Source of the DNA: CADEDV01 sp964596345 | Lineage (GTDB): Bacteria > Bacteroidota > Bacteroidia > Chitinophagales > Chitinophagaceae | Reading direction: 5' to 3' | Assembly: GCA_964596345.1 (NCBI GenBank) | Contig: CAZQSZ010000007.1 | Location: 248,001 to 312,000 of the forward strand | DNA: 64,000 nt | Shown here: in pieces, positions 8,445 through 17,716 of the stretch | Layout: each line of letters starts with the position of its first letter | Numbering within the stretch: position 1 is the first letter of the stretch | Translations under genes and position numbers: made by a program | Notes under the pieces: model-generated | Databases searched by the model: none | What the model was told of the DNA's origin: nothing | Seen by the model: only the letters and a program-made list of their open reading frames with translations

Positions 8445-9692
8445 TCAATGATGTTTTTGGTGAAAGACAGTGTGGTAATGATAATTTTTATGCATCCATA
8501 CAGCAAATGCTTCGTAAAAATAAATAACGTCAACAGCCAGGATAATAACGACCAGCGAATACTTCATATCCAGTTTAATATTGAACCAATCAAATAAGGC
8601 GATGGCCAGGTAAGAAAAAAGGATGATCGAAAAAACCTGGGCCAGTTTTGCCACTAAATGGAACCAGATATGATTTTCAAGATAGTACCGGATAAAGAAA
8701 GACATATGCAGCCAGCACAGTAAAACCGCCACAAGCCAGTTAGCCCATGAAGGTAATTTATTTATATAATTTTTTTCCAGGATCATTGAAATGATGTTGG
8801 CATGCACCACGATCCCATTCATATCCGGAGTTGATTTACCGACAAATTTTTCATTCATCGGTGTAAATACTTTGTCTTCTATATCGTTCGGATCATCGCT
8901 GATGTAGCCAAGTAATGCGATCTTGCCTTTTATGTAGCCAGGTTCAATAATGCCCAACAGCAATGAATCACCTTCTACTATTCTGTATTGATTAACATGT
9001 CTTGAATAATTGATCACATCCACCTGCTTTTGCCTTTTCTCCAGTTTACGGAATGCTTTTTCATCATACTCTTTTACCAGCGCAGCGGGGAAACTATTTA
9101 GGACAGTGTCATTGATCTTTTCAAAGGCAGAAAAAAGCCGGATACTGTTCCGTTCTGTTTTTGAATCGCCAACCAGGTTGGCATAACCTTTATGAGTGGT
9201 AACATCCGAAAAGTATTGTCCTTTCAGGGGTTCTTTCATATCATCCCAATCGATCCTGTTTGTAATAACAAGGTTCTTATGTTTTCCAATAATTGCCCTG
9301 GTAAGTGAGTCTTTGTAAGGATCTTCATGCGGGCCTTCAAAAACAACATCCAGCCCCATGACTTTGGGATCATAAGACGCTGTTTTATCAATCAGCAGGG
9401 AAATACCTTCCCGGTCAGCATGACCAATATTGATAATGACAATATTACTGTCCAGGGTATATTCGGCATCTTTATCTAAATCAGAATAACTTATATCACT
9501 GATGTCAAAATCCTTTAACGCCAGTTTCAAGGGATTCAGCACAGATAAATTGAGCGGGATACTTCCCAGTACGACAATGAATATGAACACCCAAATGGTG
9601 GCAAAGATGGTATCCCGTTCATAGAGATACTTGGTGAAATGACGGGGAAAACGCCGGACATGCTGCCCGATACGTTTAGGAAGCTGCTTCAT
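8445..9692 (-). CDS. CHASE2-domain membrane sensor without an output domain
   Basis: A 415-aa protein with one N-terminal membrane helix (about 28-50, TIWVFIFIVVLGSIPLNLSV), an extracytoplasmic CHASE2 domain (about 60-305) and three C-terminal helices (about 310-400). CHASE2 hallmarks are IVIINIGHADREGISLLIDK near its start, PKVMGLDVVFEGP, and GKIALLGYISDDPNDIEDKV near its end, followed by DMNGIVVHANIISMIL. CHASE2 normally precedes a kinase, cyclase or GGDEF domain, but nothing follows the last helix here. The output must therefore come from partner proteins. Candidates are the FecR-like protein in the same operon and the divergent caspase-TPR protein. Confidence 0.88.
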   Translation of the reverse strand: MKQLPKRIGQHVRRFPRHFTKYLYERDTIFATIWVFIFIVVLGSIPLNLSVLNPLKLALKDFDISDISYSDLDKDAEYTLDSNIVIINIGHADREGISLLIDKTASYDPKVMGLDVVFEGPHEDPYKDSLTRAIIGKHKNLVITNRIDWDDMKEPLKGQYFSDVTTHKGYANLVGDSKTERNSIRLFSAFEKINDTVLNSFPAALVKEYDEKAFRKLEKRQKQVDVINYSRHVNQYRIVEGDSLLLGIIEPGYIKGKIALLGYISDDPNDIEDKVFTPMNEKFVGKSTPDMNGIVVHANIISMILEKNYINKLPSWANWLVAVLLCWLHMSFFIRYYLENHIWFHLVAKLAQVFSIILFSYLAIALFDWFNIKLDMKYSLVVIILAVDVIYFYEAFAVWMHKNYHYHTVFHQKHH

Positions 9693-9824
9693 TCAGTTAG
9701 TTCATTGGTTAGTTGAAAACAGGACTATTGGTGCTGGTATCAGAGGTTAGGGGACTTACAGATCCTTTATACTGCTTCCCTGTCATATATCCACTGTAAA
9801 TCTGTAAATTAGTTGTTCGAATTT

Positions 9825-12800
9825 ATGCGAAAATATCTTGCAATACTGCTTGCAGGCTGTTTGTTTTTTTGCATGATTGCCAGCGAAGCTCATGCTCAGA
9901 CCCCACCGGCCACCAAAACCGACTCCGCCAGGGGCCCGCAGACCTTTGCCATGATCATGGGAATCTCCACGTACAAGTATATCCGTCCATTGACCTATGC
10001 CGATAAGGATGCCGAAATGTTCAGGGATTACCTGAAATCGCCGGCCGGGGGAAAAGTGCCGGATGGAAATATCTACTGCTTGTTGAATGAACAGGCCATG
10101 GCCGCTAATTTCTGGGTAAAAGGGATGGCCTGGCTGAAGACAAAAGGGTTGCAGAAAGGAGACCGGCTCTTTTTCTACCTCGCCGGTCACGGTGATGCCA
10201 TTAACCAGGATGAGTTTTTTTTCCTGACCTATGATTGCAATCCTGCCGGCGACAAGAATAATTATATCGTTACCGGTAATGTGCAGCTCTATACATTAAA
10301 AAGCCGGATCGGTGAATTCAGCCGCAAAGGAGTAGAAGTAGTGTTTATTATGGATGCCTGCCGCAGCAATGAATTACCGGGCGGCTCTGAAGGGCAGCAG
10401 GTATTGAATGCGGCTATATCAGAGAAAAAAGCAGGGGAGATCATCATGCTGGCCACAGGGGCCGGGCAGGAATCGCTGGAAGATGCTTCCATTGGTAACG
10501 GGCATGGCTTATTTACCTATTATCTTGTGGACGGCTTGAATGGGATGGCGGATACCGTAGGAACAGGTGTTCCTGATTATAAAGTCACACTGGGGGAAAT
10601 ACAGAAATACGTGGAGCAGAATGTGCCTGCTATTGCACAACAACGGTTCAAACGAAAACAGGAACCCTTCTTTTGCTGCAATGAGAACAATGAGAAGATG
10701 ATGGGTATTGTTGATACGGCTTACCTGAATAAATGGCTGAAGACAAAACAGCTGAAAGCAAAAGGCAGTGGTACTTCCTTTGCGCCCCGCAGCCGGGGTA
10801 TCGGCCGGTATCCGGAGGATACGGTGCTGATCGAAACCTATAACCGTTTCAATACTGCGGTGAAAGAAAGCCGGCTGATCGGGAATAATTCAGCCGAGTA
10901 TTATTATACGGAAATGGCCCGGAAATTCCCCGGCACTTCTTATACTATCGATGCCCAATCAACACTGGCAGTTGAATTCATCAATTTTGCGCAAAGCAAG
11001 ATCAACTTATATCTTGAATGCAAGGATGCGGCTTCCGTACAAAAGATCAGGGCACAGGTGGAAGAAACAGAGAAGAGTGATGAAATGGCCACCAGTCTCG
11101 ACCGGATGGAAAAGGTAGCGAGGCAGGAATTTTCAGAGGTAGGCCTCATGCTGGAAAAGGCGATCAGTTATATCGCAGAAGATGATCCTGTATTTGCGCA
11201 ATCCCTGCAGGGAAGGATGAATTTTTTCAAAGCCAGTGGCTATTTTGGTAAAGACAGGCGGCTGATGGATATCAGTAAGGCTTTTCAATATGCCTATACG
11301 GCCTATGCTGCAGATAATAATGCGGCTTATATTTTGAACACACTTGCATCTTTACATTTTGATAATAGCCGGATCGATAGTGCCATTTTTTATGCACGAA
11401 AATCGATTGCTGCAGCTCCTAACTGGCGGTACCCCTATGTAACATTGGCCTATTCCTATAAAAGTCTTGGCCGGGTGGATTCAGCATTGAAATATTACCG
11501 CAAAGCCATACAAGTGGATCCGGGTAGTGCAGATGCTTACGTGGATCTCGGTCATTATTATTATTCGCTGTCAAGAGCCGATTCAGCTATCGTCAATTAT
11601 CAAAAGGCATTGGCAATCGAACCCGCCAACGTTTATGCCAGCAATAATATCGGCTGGCTGAATAATGAGAAGAAGAATTATGAGGAGGCCATTCTGTATT
11701 TCCGGAAAGCGATCGCTGCCGATCCTAAATTTGTCAGTGCCTATAATGGTATCAGCAAAGCATTCATCGGGCTGAATAATGCTGACTCAGCAAGAGTCTA
11801 TTTCACCAAAGCCTTTGCCAATTACCAGGACAAATCTATCGTGAATATTTATATCGGTAATTTTTATAAAGAGCTGAAGATGTATGATTCAGCTAAAACG
11901 TATTACAGGGCGGCTATTGACTTTGACCCCAAATATGAAGAAGCCTGGAATAATCTCGGCCGGGTGTGTTTCAATATGAAGCAACTGGATTCGGCCAGTT
12001 ATTATTACCGCAATGCTTTGCAGGTAAACCCATTTTCTGCCTTTTCCCTGATCAATCTCGGGTTGGTATTCAAAGAACAGAAACAACCCGATTCCACTTA
12101 TGCTTATTTCCAAAAAGCAATCAAAACAGAACCTTTCAATCCAACTATCCTGAACAGCCTCGGGGTTATTTACCGGCAGGATAATAACTACGATTCTGCC
12201 AAAGCGTATTTTAAAAAAGCATTGTTCATTAAACCGGATTACCGGTCGGCCTATAATAACCTGATGAAAGTGTACCGGGAGCTGGGACAGCCGGATTCGG
12301 TGACCAATTATTTGAAAACATTGCCCCAGTTTGATCCCAACAGTATTTCAGTTATTAATGACCTGGGCCTGATCTTCCTTGACCAGAAACGCTATGATTC
12401 AGCCCGGACCTATTACCGGAGGGCTATTGCGATTGATCCAAGGAATTCGCAGTTGTATAATAATATGGGACTGGTGATGAAAGAAATGAAGCAACTCGAT
12501 TCTGCCATGGCTTATTTGCAGCGTTCTTTACAGGTGAACCCTGAGAATACAACCGCGATGGCCAATCTTTCTACGGTGTTCCGGCAGTTGAAACAATTTG
12601 ACTCGGCCGGTTTTTATTTTAAAAAACAACTGGCTGCCCGGCCGGCTGAGCCCGACCAGTTGAATGAAACCCTTGCCTTTTATTTCCATGAAATGAAACA
12701 GTATGATTCGTCGGTCTATTATTTCAAAAAAGTAATTGAGCAAAATCCGGGGCATATACCGGCACATAATAATATTGGTGCTGCCTATATGATCATGGAA

Positions 12801-13175
12801 CAACAGGATTCAGCTTTCATTTATTATCGCCGGGCGGTGGCAATTGACTCCAATAATTATAATTCGGCGTTCAACCTTGGCATATTATTCCACTCTCTCC
12901 ACAAGTATGATTCTGCGATCATTTATCTCCAACGTTCCATCCGTTTAAATCCTAAGAACGGTAAAGCTTATTTTGACCTGGCCTGCAGTTATGCTTTGTG
13001 GAATAAACCGGAGCAAGCTATTCTTTACCTGCGCCAGGCATATGAAAGAGGATATAAGAATTTTGATGCCTTATTCAGTGATCCCGATCTTTCCGGCCTG
13101 AAGAATTATAAAGAATACCAGGCGTTGCTGGATAAATATCTGCCGGACTGGAGAGACAAGAAGCCGAAGCCATAA
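9825..13175 (+). CDS. Exported caspase-fold (C14) protease with about 17 TPRs
   Basis: An in-frame TTG lies at 9813, but the ATG at 9825 gives a normal signal peptide (MRKYLAILLAGCLFFCMIAS) and 1116 aa. The caspase domain spans about residues 38-270, with the catalytic His in FFYLAGHGD (H122) and the catalytic Cys in FIMDACRSNE (C179). A helical linker follows (about 290-480). About 17 consecutive TPRs then run to the C-terminus, many with the pattern DSA..YY.KA....P. The gene is transcribed away from the CHASE2/FecR-like operon with a 132-base gap. The exported location is unusual for a caspase homologue. The TPR tail probably recognises partners or substrates. Processing or activation sites are not obvious. 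Confidence 0.93.
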   Translation: MRKYLAILLAGCLFFCMIASEAHAQTPPATKTDSARGPQTFAMIMGISTYKYIRPLTYADKDAEMFRDYLKSPAGGKVPDGNIYCLLNEQAMAANFWVKGMAWLKTKGLQKGDRLFFYLAGHGDAINQDEFFFLTYDCNPAGDKNNYIVTGNVQLYTLKSRIGEFSRKGVEVVFIMDACRSNELPGGSEGQQVLNAAISEKKAGEIIMLATGAGQESLEDASIGNGHGLFTYYLVDGLNGMADTVGTGVPDYKVTLGEIQKYVEQNVPAIAQQRFKRKQEPFFCCNENNEKMMGIVDTAYLNKWLKTKQLKAKGSGTSFAPRSRGIGRYPEDTVLIETYNRFNTAVKESRLIGNNSAEYYYTEMARKFPGTSYTIDAQSTLAVEFINFAQSKINLYLECKDAASVQKIRAQVEETEKSDEMATSLDRMEKVARQEFSEVGLMLEKAISYIAEDDPVFAQSLQGRMNFFKASGYFGKDRRLMDISKAFQYAYTAYAADNNAAYILNTLASLHFDNSRIDSAIFYARKSIAAAPNWRYPYVTLAYSYKSLGRVDSALKYYRKAIQVDPGSADAYVDLGHYYYSLSRADSAIVNYQKALAIEPANVYASNNIGWLNNEKKNYEEAILYFRKAIAADPKFVSAYNGISKAFIGLNNADSARVYFTKAFANYQDKSIVNIYIGNFYKELKMYDSAKTYYRAAIDFDPKYEEAWNNLGRVCFNMKQLDSASYYYRNALQVNPFSAFSLINLGLVFKEQKQPDSTYAYFQKAIKTEPFNPTILNSLGVIYRQDNNYDSAKAYFKKALFIKPDYRSAYNNLMKVYRELGQPDSVTNYLKTLPQFDPNSISVINDLGLIFLDQKRYDSARTYYRRAIAIDPRNSQLYNNMGLVMKEMKQLDSAMAYLQRSLQVNPENTTAMANLSTVFRQLKQFDSAGFYFKKQLAARPAEPDQLNETLAFYFHEMKQYDSSVYYFKKVIEQNPGHIPAHNNIGAAYMIMEQQDSAFIYYRRAVAIDSNNYNSAFNLGILFHSLHKYDSAIIYLQRSIRLNPKNGKAYFDLACSYALWNKPEQAILYLRQAYERGYKNFDALFSDPDLSGLKNYKEYQALLDKYLPDWRDKKPKP

Positions 13176-13197
13176 ACTGGTGCAGGCAGAAAATAAA

Positions 13198-13223
13198 AAA
13201 GCTTCAGTGATTACTGAAGCTTT
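13198..13223 (-). terminator. Terminator hairpin between the caspase gene and tRNA-Arg
   Basis: A perfect 11-bp stem (13198-13208 with 13213-13223, AAAGCTTCAGT and its complement) has a 4-base loop. On the minus strand it lies just past the tRNA 3' end and is followed by a T-rich run. It may also stop the converging caspase transcript. Confidence 0.8.
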
Positions 13224-13224
13224 G

Positions 13225-13298
13225 TGACCCCGTCAGGATTCAAACCTGAAACCTTTTGATCCGTAGTCAAATGCTCTATTCAGTTGAGCTACGGGGCC
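13225..13298 (-). tRNA. tRNA-Arg (anticodon ACG)
   Basis: The minus strand folds as a complete cloverleaf. The acceptor GGCCCCG pairs with CGGGGTC (one G-U). The D arm begins GCTC. The anticodon stem TTTGA/TCAAA holds loop CTACGGA with anticodon ACG, and the T arm is TCAGG-TTTGAAT-CCTGA. CCA is not encoded. ACG is read as inosine-CG after TadA editing and decodes CGN arginine codons. Confidence 0.96.
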
Positions 13299-13330
13299 AA
13301 CTCCCTTTTGGGGCTGCAAATATAGGCCTG

Positions 13331-13359
13331 TAATCTTAAAATCTGAAATCTAAATCTGC
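13331..13359. repeat. AAATCTG-type intergenic near-heptamer repeat
   Basis: Four successive AATCT units spaced 6 to 8 bases apart occupy most of the gap between tRNA-Arg and the NagB-LmbE gene. The same word recurs near 60344-60374. It contains no gene. Confidence 0.5.
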
Positions 13360-13361
13360 CC

Positions 13362-15290
13362 CTAATAATGCCACCTGACAAAGGCTTCCATGGCGGCATA
13401 ATGGGTAAGCCCCAGGTCGGCATACAGGTTAGCCGTGGCTGCATTTCTTTCCTCGGCCCGTTGCCAGAATTCCCTGGAATCACTGCCCTGGAAAGGCACC
13501 ATGTCTTTTTGTGACTGGTGAATGAAGATCCCGAAACGCTTTTTCAATACCTGGTCAGGGCTCATCGGTATCGCCATTTCAATTTCCTCAATATTCCATT
13601 CCTGCCAGGCTCCTTTATACAACCAGAGCCAGCAATCTTTGATCCAGTCATCACCGGCAGCTTTGATGCGTTTGAGCGACTCTAATACCACATTGAAACA
13701 AACGATATGGGTGCCATGCGGGTCGGCAAAATCACCGGCGCAATAGACCTGTTGTGGTTTTATCTGCCGCAACAATTCCATGGTGATCTTTACATCTTTT
13801 TCACTCATCGGTTTTTTCTCAATCGTTCCTGTTTCATAAAAAGGAAGATTCTGGAAATGGATATGTTCGTCTTTGATGCCTACATAGCGGCAGGTGGCCC
13901 TGGCTTCACATCGCCTGATCAATCCTTTGATAGCACGGATAGCCGGTGTATCCACCTGGTTGGATTTCTTTTTGGCAATGAATTTCCGGGCATCATTCAA
14001 TATTTTTCCTGAAGTACTGGTGTCAATACCCGCAATCTCTTCAAAGCCCACAGCAAAATCAAGGAAACGGGTGACAAATTCATCGGTGACGGCGATATTA
14101 CCGCTGGTCTGGTAGCCTACATGTACTTCATGTCCCTGGTCCTGCAAACGCTGGAATGTGCCACCCATACTGATGATATCATCATCGGGGTGAGGGGAGA
14201 AGATGATCACTTTTTTGGGATAAGGATTGGACCTTTCGGGATGATTGGGCATATTCGAGTCCGGCTTCCCACCGGGCCAGCCGGTAATGGAATCACGGAG
14301 CATATAATATACCTGCAGGTTGATCTCGTAAGCATCACCTTTTTCCACCAGCAGATCACTTAAGCCATATTCGTTGTAATCGGCATTGGTGAGACTGAGT
14401 ACCGGCTTCTTTAATTTCAGTGCCATATTCACCACGGCCTTCTTGATCATCCTGGGCGTCCATTCACAATCACCGGTCAACCACGGTGATTTATTTCTTG
14501 TCAGTTCTGATGCAGCAGCTTCGTCCACCACAAACGTGACATCATCATGATTTTGCAGTAAGGAAGCGGGTACATGTTCATTATCGTCATCTTCAGCCGC
14601 CATTTTGATAACGGGGGCTTTGCCAGAACCCCATGCCATCAATATGATCTTGCGGGATTGTAAGATCGTTCCGATACCCATGGTGATCGCCAGACGGGGC
14701 ACTTCTGATATATTAGCAAATTCATAGGCATTCGCTATACGGGTGGACGTATCCAAAGTGATCAGCCTTGTTTTGGAATAGATACCGGAACCGGGTTCGT
14801 TGAAACCAATATGCCCGTTGTTACCGATACCGAGTACCTGCAGATCAATACCGCCCGCTTCTTTTATTTTTTTCTCGTATTCATTGCAATGGGCTTTTAT
14901 ATCTTCTTTCCTGGTCTCGCCGTTCGGGATATGAATATTTTTAGGATTGATATCCACATGGTCGAACAAATTGATCCGCATGAAACGGTCATAACTTTGC
15001 AGGGCTTTGTTGTCAATAGGATAATACTCGTCGAGGTTGAACGTTACAACGTTCTTAAAACTCAGTTTTTCTTCGCGGTGCATCCGCACCAGTTCCGCAT
15101 ATAGTGTTTTTGGAGTGGACCCGGTAGCTAATCCCAATACACATTTTTCTTTTTTCTGTTGTTTTGCCCGTATCAGGTTGGCGATTTGCTGCGCAACAAA
15201 TTTGGATCCTTCTTTCAGGTCAGGGTAAATCTTAACAGGGATCTTTTCAAAACTATCAGTGAGGTCAATAGGAGCTGTTTTTTTAGCCAT
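13362..15290 (-). CDS. nagB: Glucosamine-6-phosphate deaminase fused to LmbE/PIG-L deacetylase-like domain
   Basis: A 642-aa two-domain enzyme. Residues about 15-280 are NagB-like: VLGLATGSTPKTLYAELVRM, the catalytic-loop FNLDEYYP, and GIGNNGHIGFNEPGSG. This half converts glucosamine 6-phosphate to fructose 6-phosphate and ammonia. Residues about 365-640 carry LmbE/PIG-L signatures with zinc-ligand motifs IIFSPHPDDDIISMGG and GDFADPHGTHIV, as in GlcNAc deacetylases. The fusion is familiar from Bacteroidota genomes, though the activity of the second half is less certain. It lies upstream of a GH20 hexosaminidase on the same strand, so both probably serve GlcNAc use. A good promoter ends almost at the ATG. 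Confidence 0.92.
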   Translation of the reverse strand: MAKKTAPIDLTDSFEKIPVKIYPDLKEGSKFVAQQIANLIRAKQQKKEKCVLGLATGSTPKTLYAELVRMHREEKLSFKNVVTFNLDEYYPIDNKALQSYDRFMRINLFDHVDINPKNIHIPNGETRKEDIKAHCNEYEKKIKEAGGIDLQVLGIGNNGHIGFNEPGSGIYSKTRLITLDTSTRIANAYEFANISEVPRLAITMGIGTILQSRKIILMAWGSGKAPVIKMAAEDDDNEHVPASLLQNHDDVTFVVDEAAASELTRNKSPWLTGDCEWTPRMIKKAVVNMALKLKKPVLSLTNADYNEYGLSDLLVEKGDAYEINLQVYYMLRDSITGWPGGKPDSNMPNHPERSNPYPKKVIIFSPHPDDDIISMGGTFQRLQDQGHEVHVGYQTSGNIAVTDEFVTRFLDFAVGFEEIAGIDTSTSGKILNDARKFIAKKKSNQVDTPAIRAIKGLIRRCEARATCRYVGIKDEHIHFQNLPFYETGTIEKKPMSEKDVKITMELLRQIKPQQVYCAGDFADPHGTHIVCFNVVLESLKRIKAAGDDWIKDCWLWLYKGAWQEWNIEEIEMAIPMSPDQVLKKRFGIFIHQSQKDMVPFQGSDSREFWQRAEERNAATANLYADLGLTHYAAMEAFVRWHY

Positions 15291-15291
15291 G

Positions 15292-15322
15292 CAAAATAAG
15301 TTTTCGTTTATTGCCAGTCAAA
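15292..15322 (-). promoter_or_regulatory. Promoter of the NagB-LmbE gene
   Basis: On the minus strand a TTTG (-33) at 15319-15322 is followed after 19 bases by TTATTTTG at 15292-15299, one mismatch from TAnnTTTG. Only one base separates the box from the ATG, so the transcript would have almost no leader. Confidence 0.55.
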
Positions 15323-15377
15323 GATATAAAAATGTCAATGGCAGGAAATAAGATTATGGCAGCAAAAACCTGCAATT

Positions 15378-17711
15378 CTAATTCACTTCGATCTCATCCA
15401 CGAATAACCATGCTTTTTTACCGGCGCCGGGATTGCCTTCGGGAATATCACCAAAATTCTTTATGACTACTTTTATAAAATTGGTGGAAGTATTATTACA
15501 ATTAACGGTGATGGTGCCATTACCAGACGGGGTTGCTGTTACTTCACCCGATGTGCCCAGGCTGCTGAAGTACATACCGTCAACGGATGAAAAAACTTCT
15601 ACGGAAGCCGGGTTCCAGATCCAGGAACCTTTTTGCTGGAACACATGCACGGTCACTGATGATATTTCCTGGAAACTGCCCAGGTTGATCAGGGCTTCAC
15701 AATCAGCACCACTGAAACCGAGAAACTCTTTGCTCCTGGCCAATCCTTTTTGGTTTTGAATGCCATTCACTAAGGTAAAGGCACCATCACCGGGATAGTT
15801 TTTAGAAGGGGGAACATGCAAAGTGGTGGGTTTGCCGGTGGCTTTGTTGAAATGGAATTTTTGAGAAAAACCATATTGCTTATTTTCCTTTATAAAATAG
15901 GCATGAGCTGTTGTTGCATCCTGAATTAACTGTGGTTTTACATATGTCCATATACTATCCCATCCATTGTAGTTTATTGTAACAGGGATGTTGAACTTAT
16001 TCTCAACCTTCCACAAGATGCCATTGTTATCAGGAGTTGGTAAAACTGATGCCTTCAAATCAAAATACGCCTTACTATAATCCGCTCCCCATTTCTCATA
16101 CCGTTTAAACTGTGTCATTAATCTTTTTTCAAAGCTTTCCCAGTTCCTGTTTTCCTTGCTGCTCCACAATACTTCACTCAATGCTGCCATCCGGGGAAAT
16201 ACCATGTATTCCACTTTGCGGTTGTTATCAATATACTCTGTCCACAGGTTGGCCTGGGCACCAAGAATATATTTACCTTCCTCTGCCGTTAATTCTTTGG
16301 AAACAGGTTCATAGGCATATACTTTTTCTATAGGATTATAACCACCAATGGTAACACTGTCCTCATTTTCGCTTTGCGAATGATCAAAGTAAACAGGGTT
16401 GCCCGGTGTCATGATTACGGGGTGTTGTTGTTTCGCTGCTTCAATGCCACCGGCTTCACCCCGCCAGCTCATGACAATGGCGTTGGGGGCTAAACCACCT
16501 TCCAGTATTTCATCCCAGCCGATCAATGTTTTGCCTTTGCTGTTCAAATATTTTTCCATGCGCTGCACAAAGTAACTCTGCAGTTCATGTTCATCTTTTA
16601 AACCCAGGTCTTTCTTGCGTTGCTGGCAACGGGGGCATATCTTCCAGTGTGTCTTGGGACATTCATCACCACCAATATGGAAATATTTGGAAGGGAAAAG
16701 ACTGGTAACTTCATCGATCACATTTTGCAAAAACATAAATGTGGAATCATTACCTGCACAAAACACATCATCAAATACACCCCAGGTTTCCTGCACTAAT
16801 TTTACCTGCCCGTTACGTTGTTCGGAACTACTTTTCTGCGAGATCATATTCTCCGGAATTTCCGTTGGTTTTTCCGGGAAGCAACTCAGCCAGGGATAAG
16901 CTGCGATAGCGGCACTGCCGTGACCGGGCATTTCTATTTCCGGTATCACTTCAATAAAACGTTCTTTGGCATATTTCACCACTTCTTTGATCTGCTCCTG
17001 TGTATAATAACCACCATAACCTTTATTGTCACTCCCGGTGCCGGGATAGCGGCCGATGATCGTTCCGTTTCTCCAGCTGCCGATATTGGTGAGGCTGGGG
17101 TATTTTTTGATCTCAATCCGCCAGCCCTGGTCATCAGTCAGGTGCCAGTGAAAGGTATTGAGTTTATGGTAGGCGAGATAATCAATATATTTTTTTATAA
17201 AATCAACCGGGAAGAAATGACGGCTTACATCCAGGTGCATGCCCCTGTAATCAAAACGGGCATGATCGAATATTTTTATCACCGGTATTTGTGCCGGTTT
17301 ATTTTTTTCTGCAGGTAATAACTGGAAAAAAGTCTGCATGGCATGAAAAGCCGGTTCCGCAAAGTTGCTGTTAATAGTAACTCCCTTCTTAGTTACTTCC
17401 AGCTGGTAAGCAGGTTTGCCGGATGTGGGCATTCTCCGCATGTTAAAACGGATATCAGCAGGCTGGCTGCCCTTCACTTCTTTAACAGTTATTCCAAATT
17501 GTTTTTTCATTTCATTTTTGAAATAAGAAAACAGGTTTTCCCATTCCTGTCCCGGCAGCGAGGATGAAACCGTAATAGTTTTTTTGAGAGTTAAAAAACC
17601 GGTACCCGGTGTTACTTCTGCCGGGTAGGGTATAAGATCAGGCAGCTTTTGTTGTGCTACAAGGGTTGGTGATACCAGGATAGTAAGAAAAAGATAAATC
17701 AGTAATCGCAT
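15378..17711 (-). CDS. Family GH20 beta-N-acetylhexosaminidase with C-terminal discoidin-like domain
   Basis: A 777-aa secreted enzyme (signal peptide MRLLIYLFLTILVSPTLVAQ) that removes terminal GlcNAc or GalNAc from chitin oligomers or glycans. An N-terminal GH20b domain (about 25-145) precedes the TIM barrel (about 150-510). The barrel includes RGMHLDVSRHF, HWHLTDDQGWRIEIKKYP and the catalytic Asp-Glu pair in HIGGDECPK (D349-E350), which acts by substrate-assisted catalysis. The last 150 residues resemble an F5/8 type C (CBM32-like) domain. It lies 6 bases downstream of the S15-type hydrolase gene, so the two are probably cotranscribed. Confidence 0.95.
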   Translation of the reverse strand: MRLLIYLFLTILVSPTLVAQQKLPDLIPYPAEVTPGTGFLTLKKTITVSSSLPGQEWENLFSYFKNEMKKQFGITVKEVKGSQPADIRFNMRRMPTSGKPAYQLEVTKKGVTINSNFAEPAFHAMQTFFQLLPAEKNKPAQIPVIKIFDHARFDYRGMHLDVSRHFFPVDFIKKYIDYLAYHKLNTFHWHLTDDQGWRIEIKKYPSLTNIGSWRNGTIIGRYPGTGSDNKGYGGYYTQEQIKEVVKYAKERFIEVIPEIEMPGHGSAAIAAYPWLSCFPEKPTEIPENMISQKSSSEQRNGQVKLVQETWGVFDDVFCAGNDSTFMFLQNVIDEVTSLFPSKYFHIGGDECPKTHWKICPRCQQRKKDLGLKDEHELQSYFVQRMEKYLNSKGKTLIGWDEILEGGLAPNAIVMSWRGEAGGIEAAKQQHPVIMTPGNPVYFDHSQSENEDSVTIGGYNPIEKVYAYEPVSKELTAEEGKYILGAQANLWTEYIDNNRKVEYMVFPRMAALSEVLWSSKENRNWESFEKRLMTQFKRYEKWGADYSKAYFDLKASVLPTPDNNGILWKVENKFNIPVTINYNGWDSIWTYVKPQLIQDATTAHAYFIKENKQYGFSQKFHFNKATGKPTTLHVPPSKNYPGDGAFTLVNGIQNQKGLARSKEFLGFSGADCEALINLGSFQEISSVTVHVFQQKGSWIWNPASVEVFSSVDGMYFSSLGTSGEVTATPSGNGTITVNCNNTSTNFIKVVIKNFGDIPEGNPGAGKKAWLFVDEIEVN

Positions 17712-17716
17712 AGCTG

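Noticed and set aside
9813..9824. TTG start for the caspase gene
   Set aside because: The ATG 12 bases later gives a better signal peptide. The same reasoning was applied to the in-frame TTG codons at 6091, 8448, 23694, 29869, 34279, 38363 and 50967.
9825..13175. Repetitive DNA resembling a CRISPR or tandem array
   Set aside because: The about 102-base periodicity comes from TPR coding repeats of 34 residues. The units differ and there are no spacers.
16818..17318. A 166-codon open frame on the plus strand inside the GH20 gene
   Set aside because: It is antisense to well-conserved GH20 catalytic residues. The translation is hydrophobic in a way typical of antisense frames.
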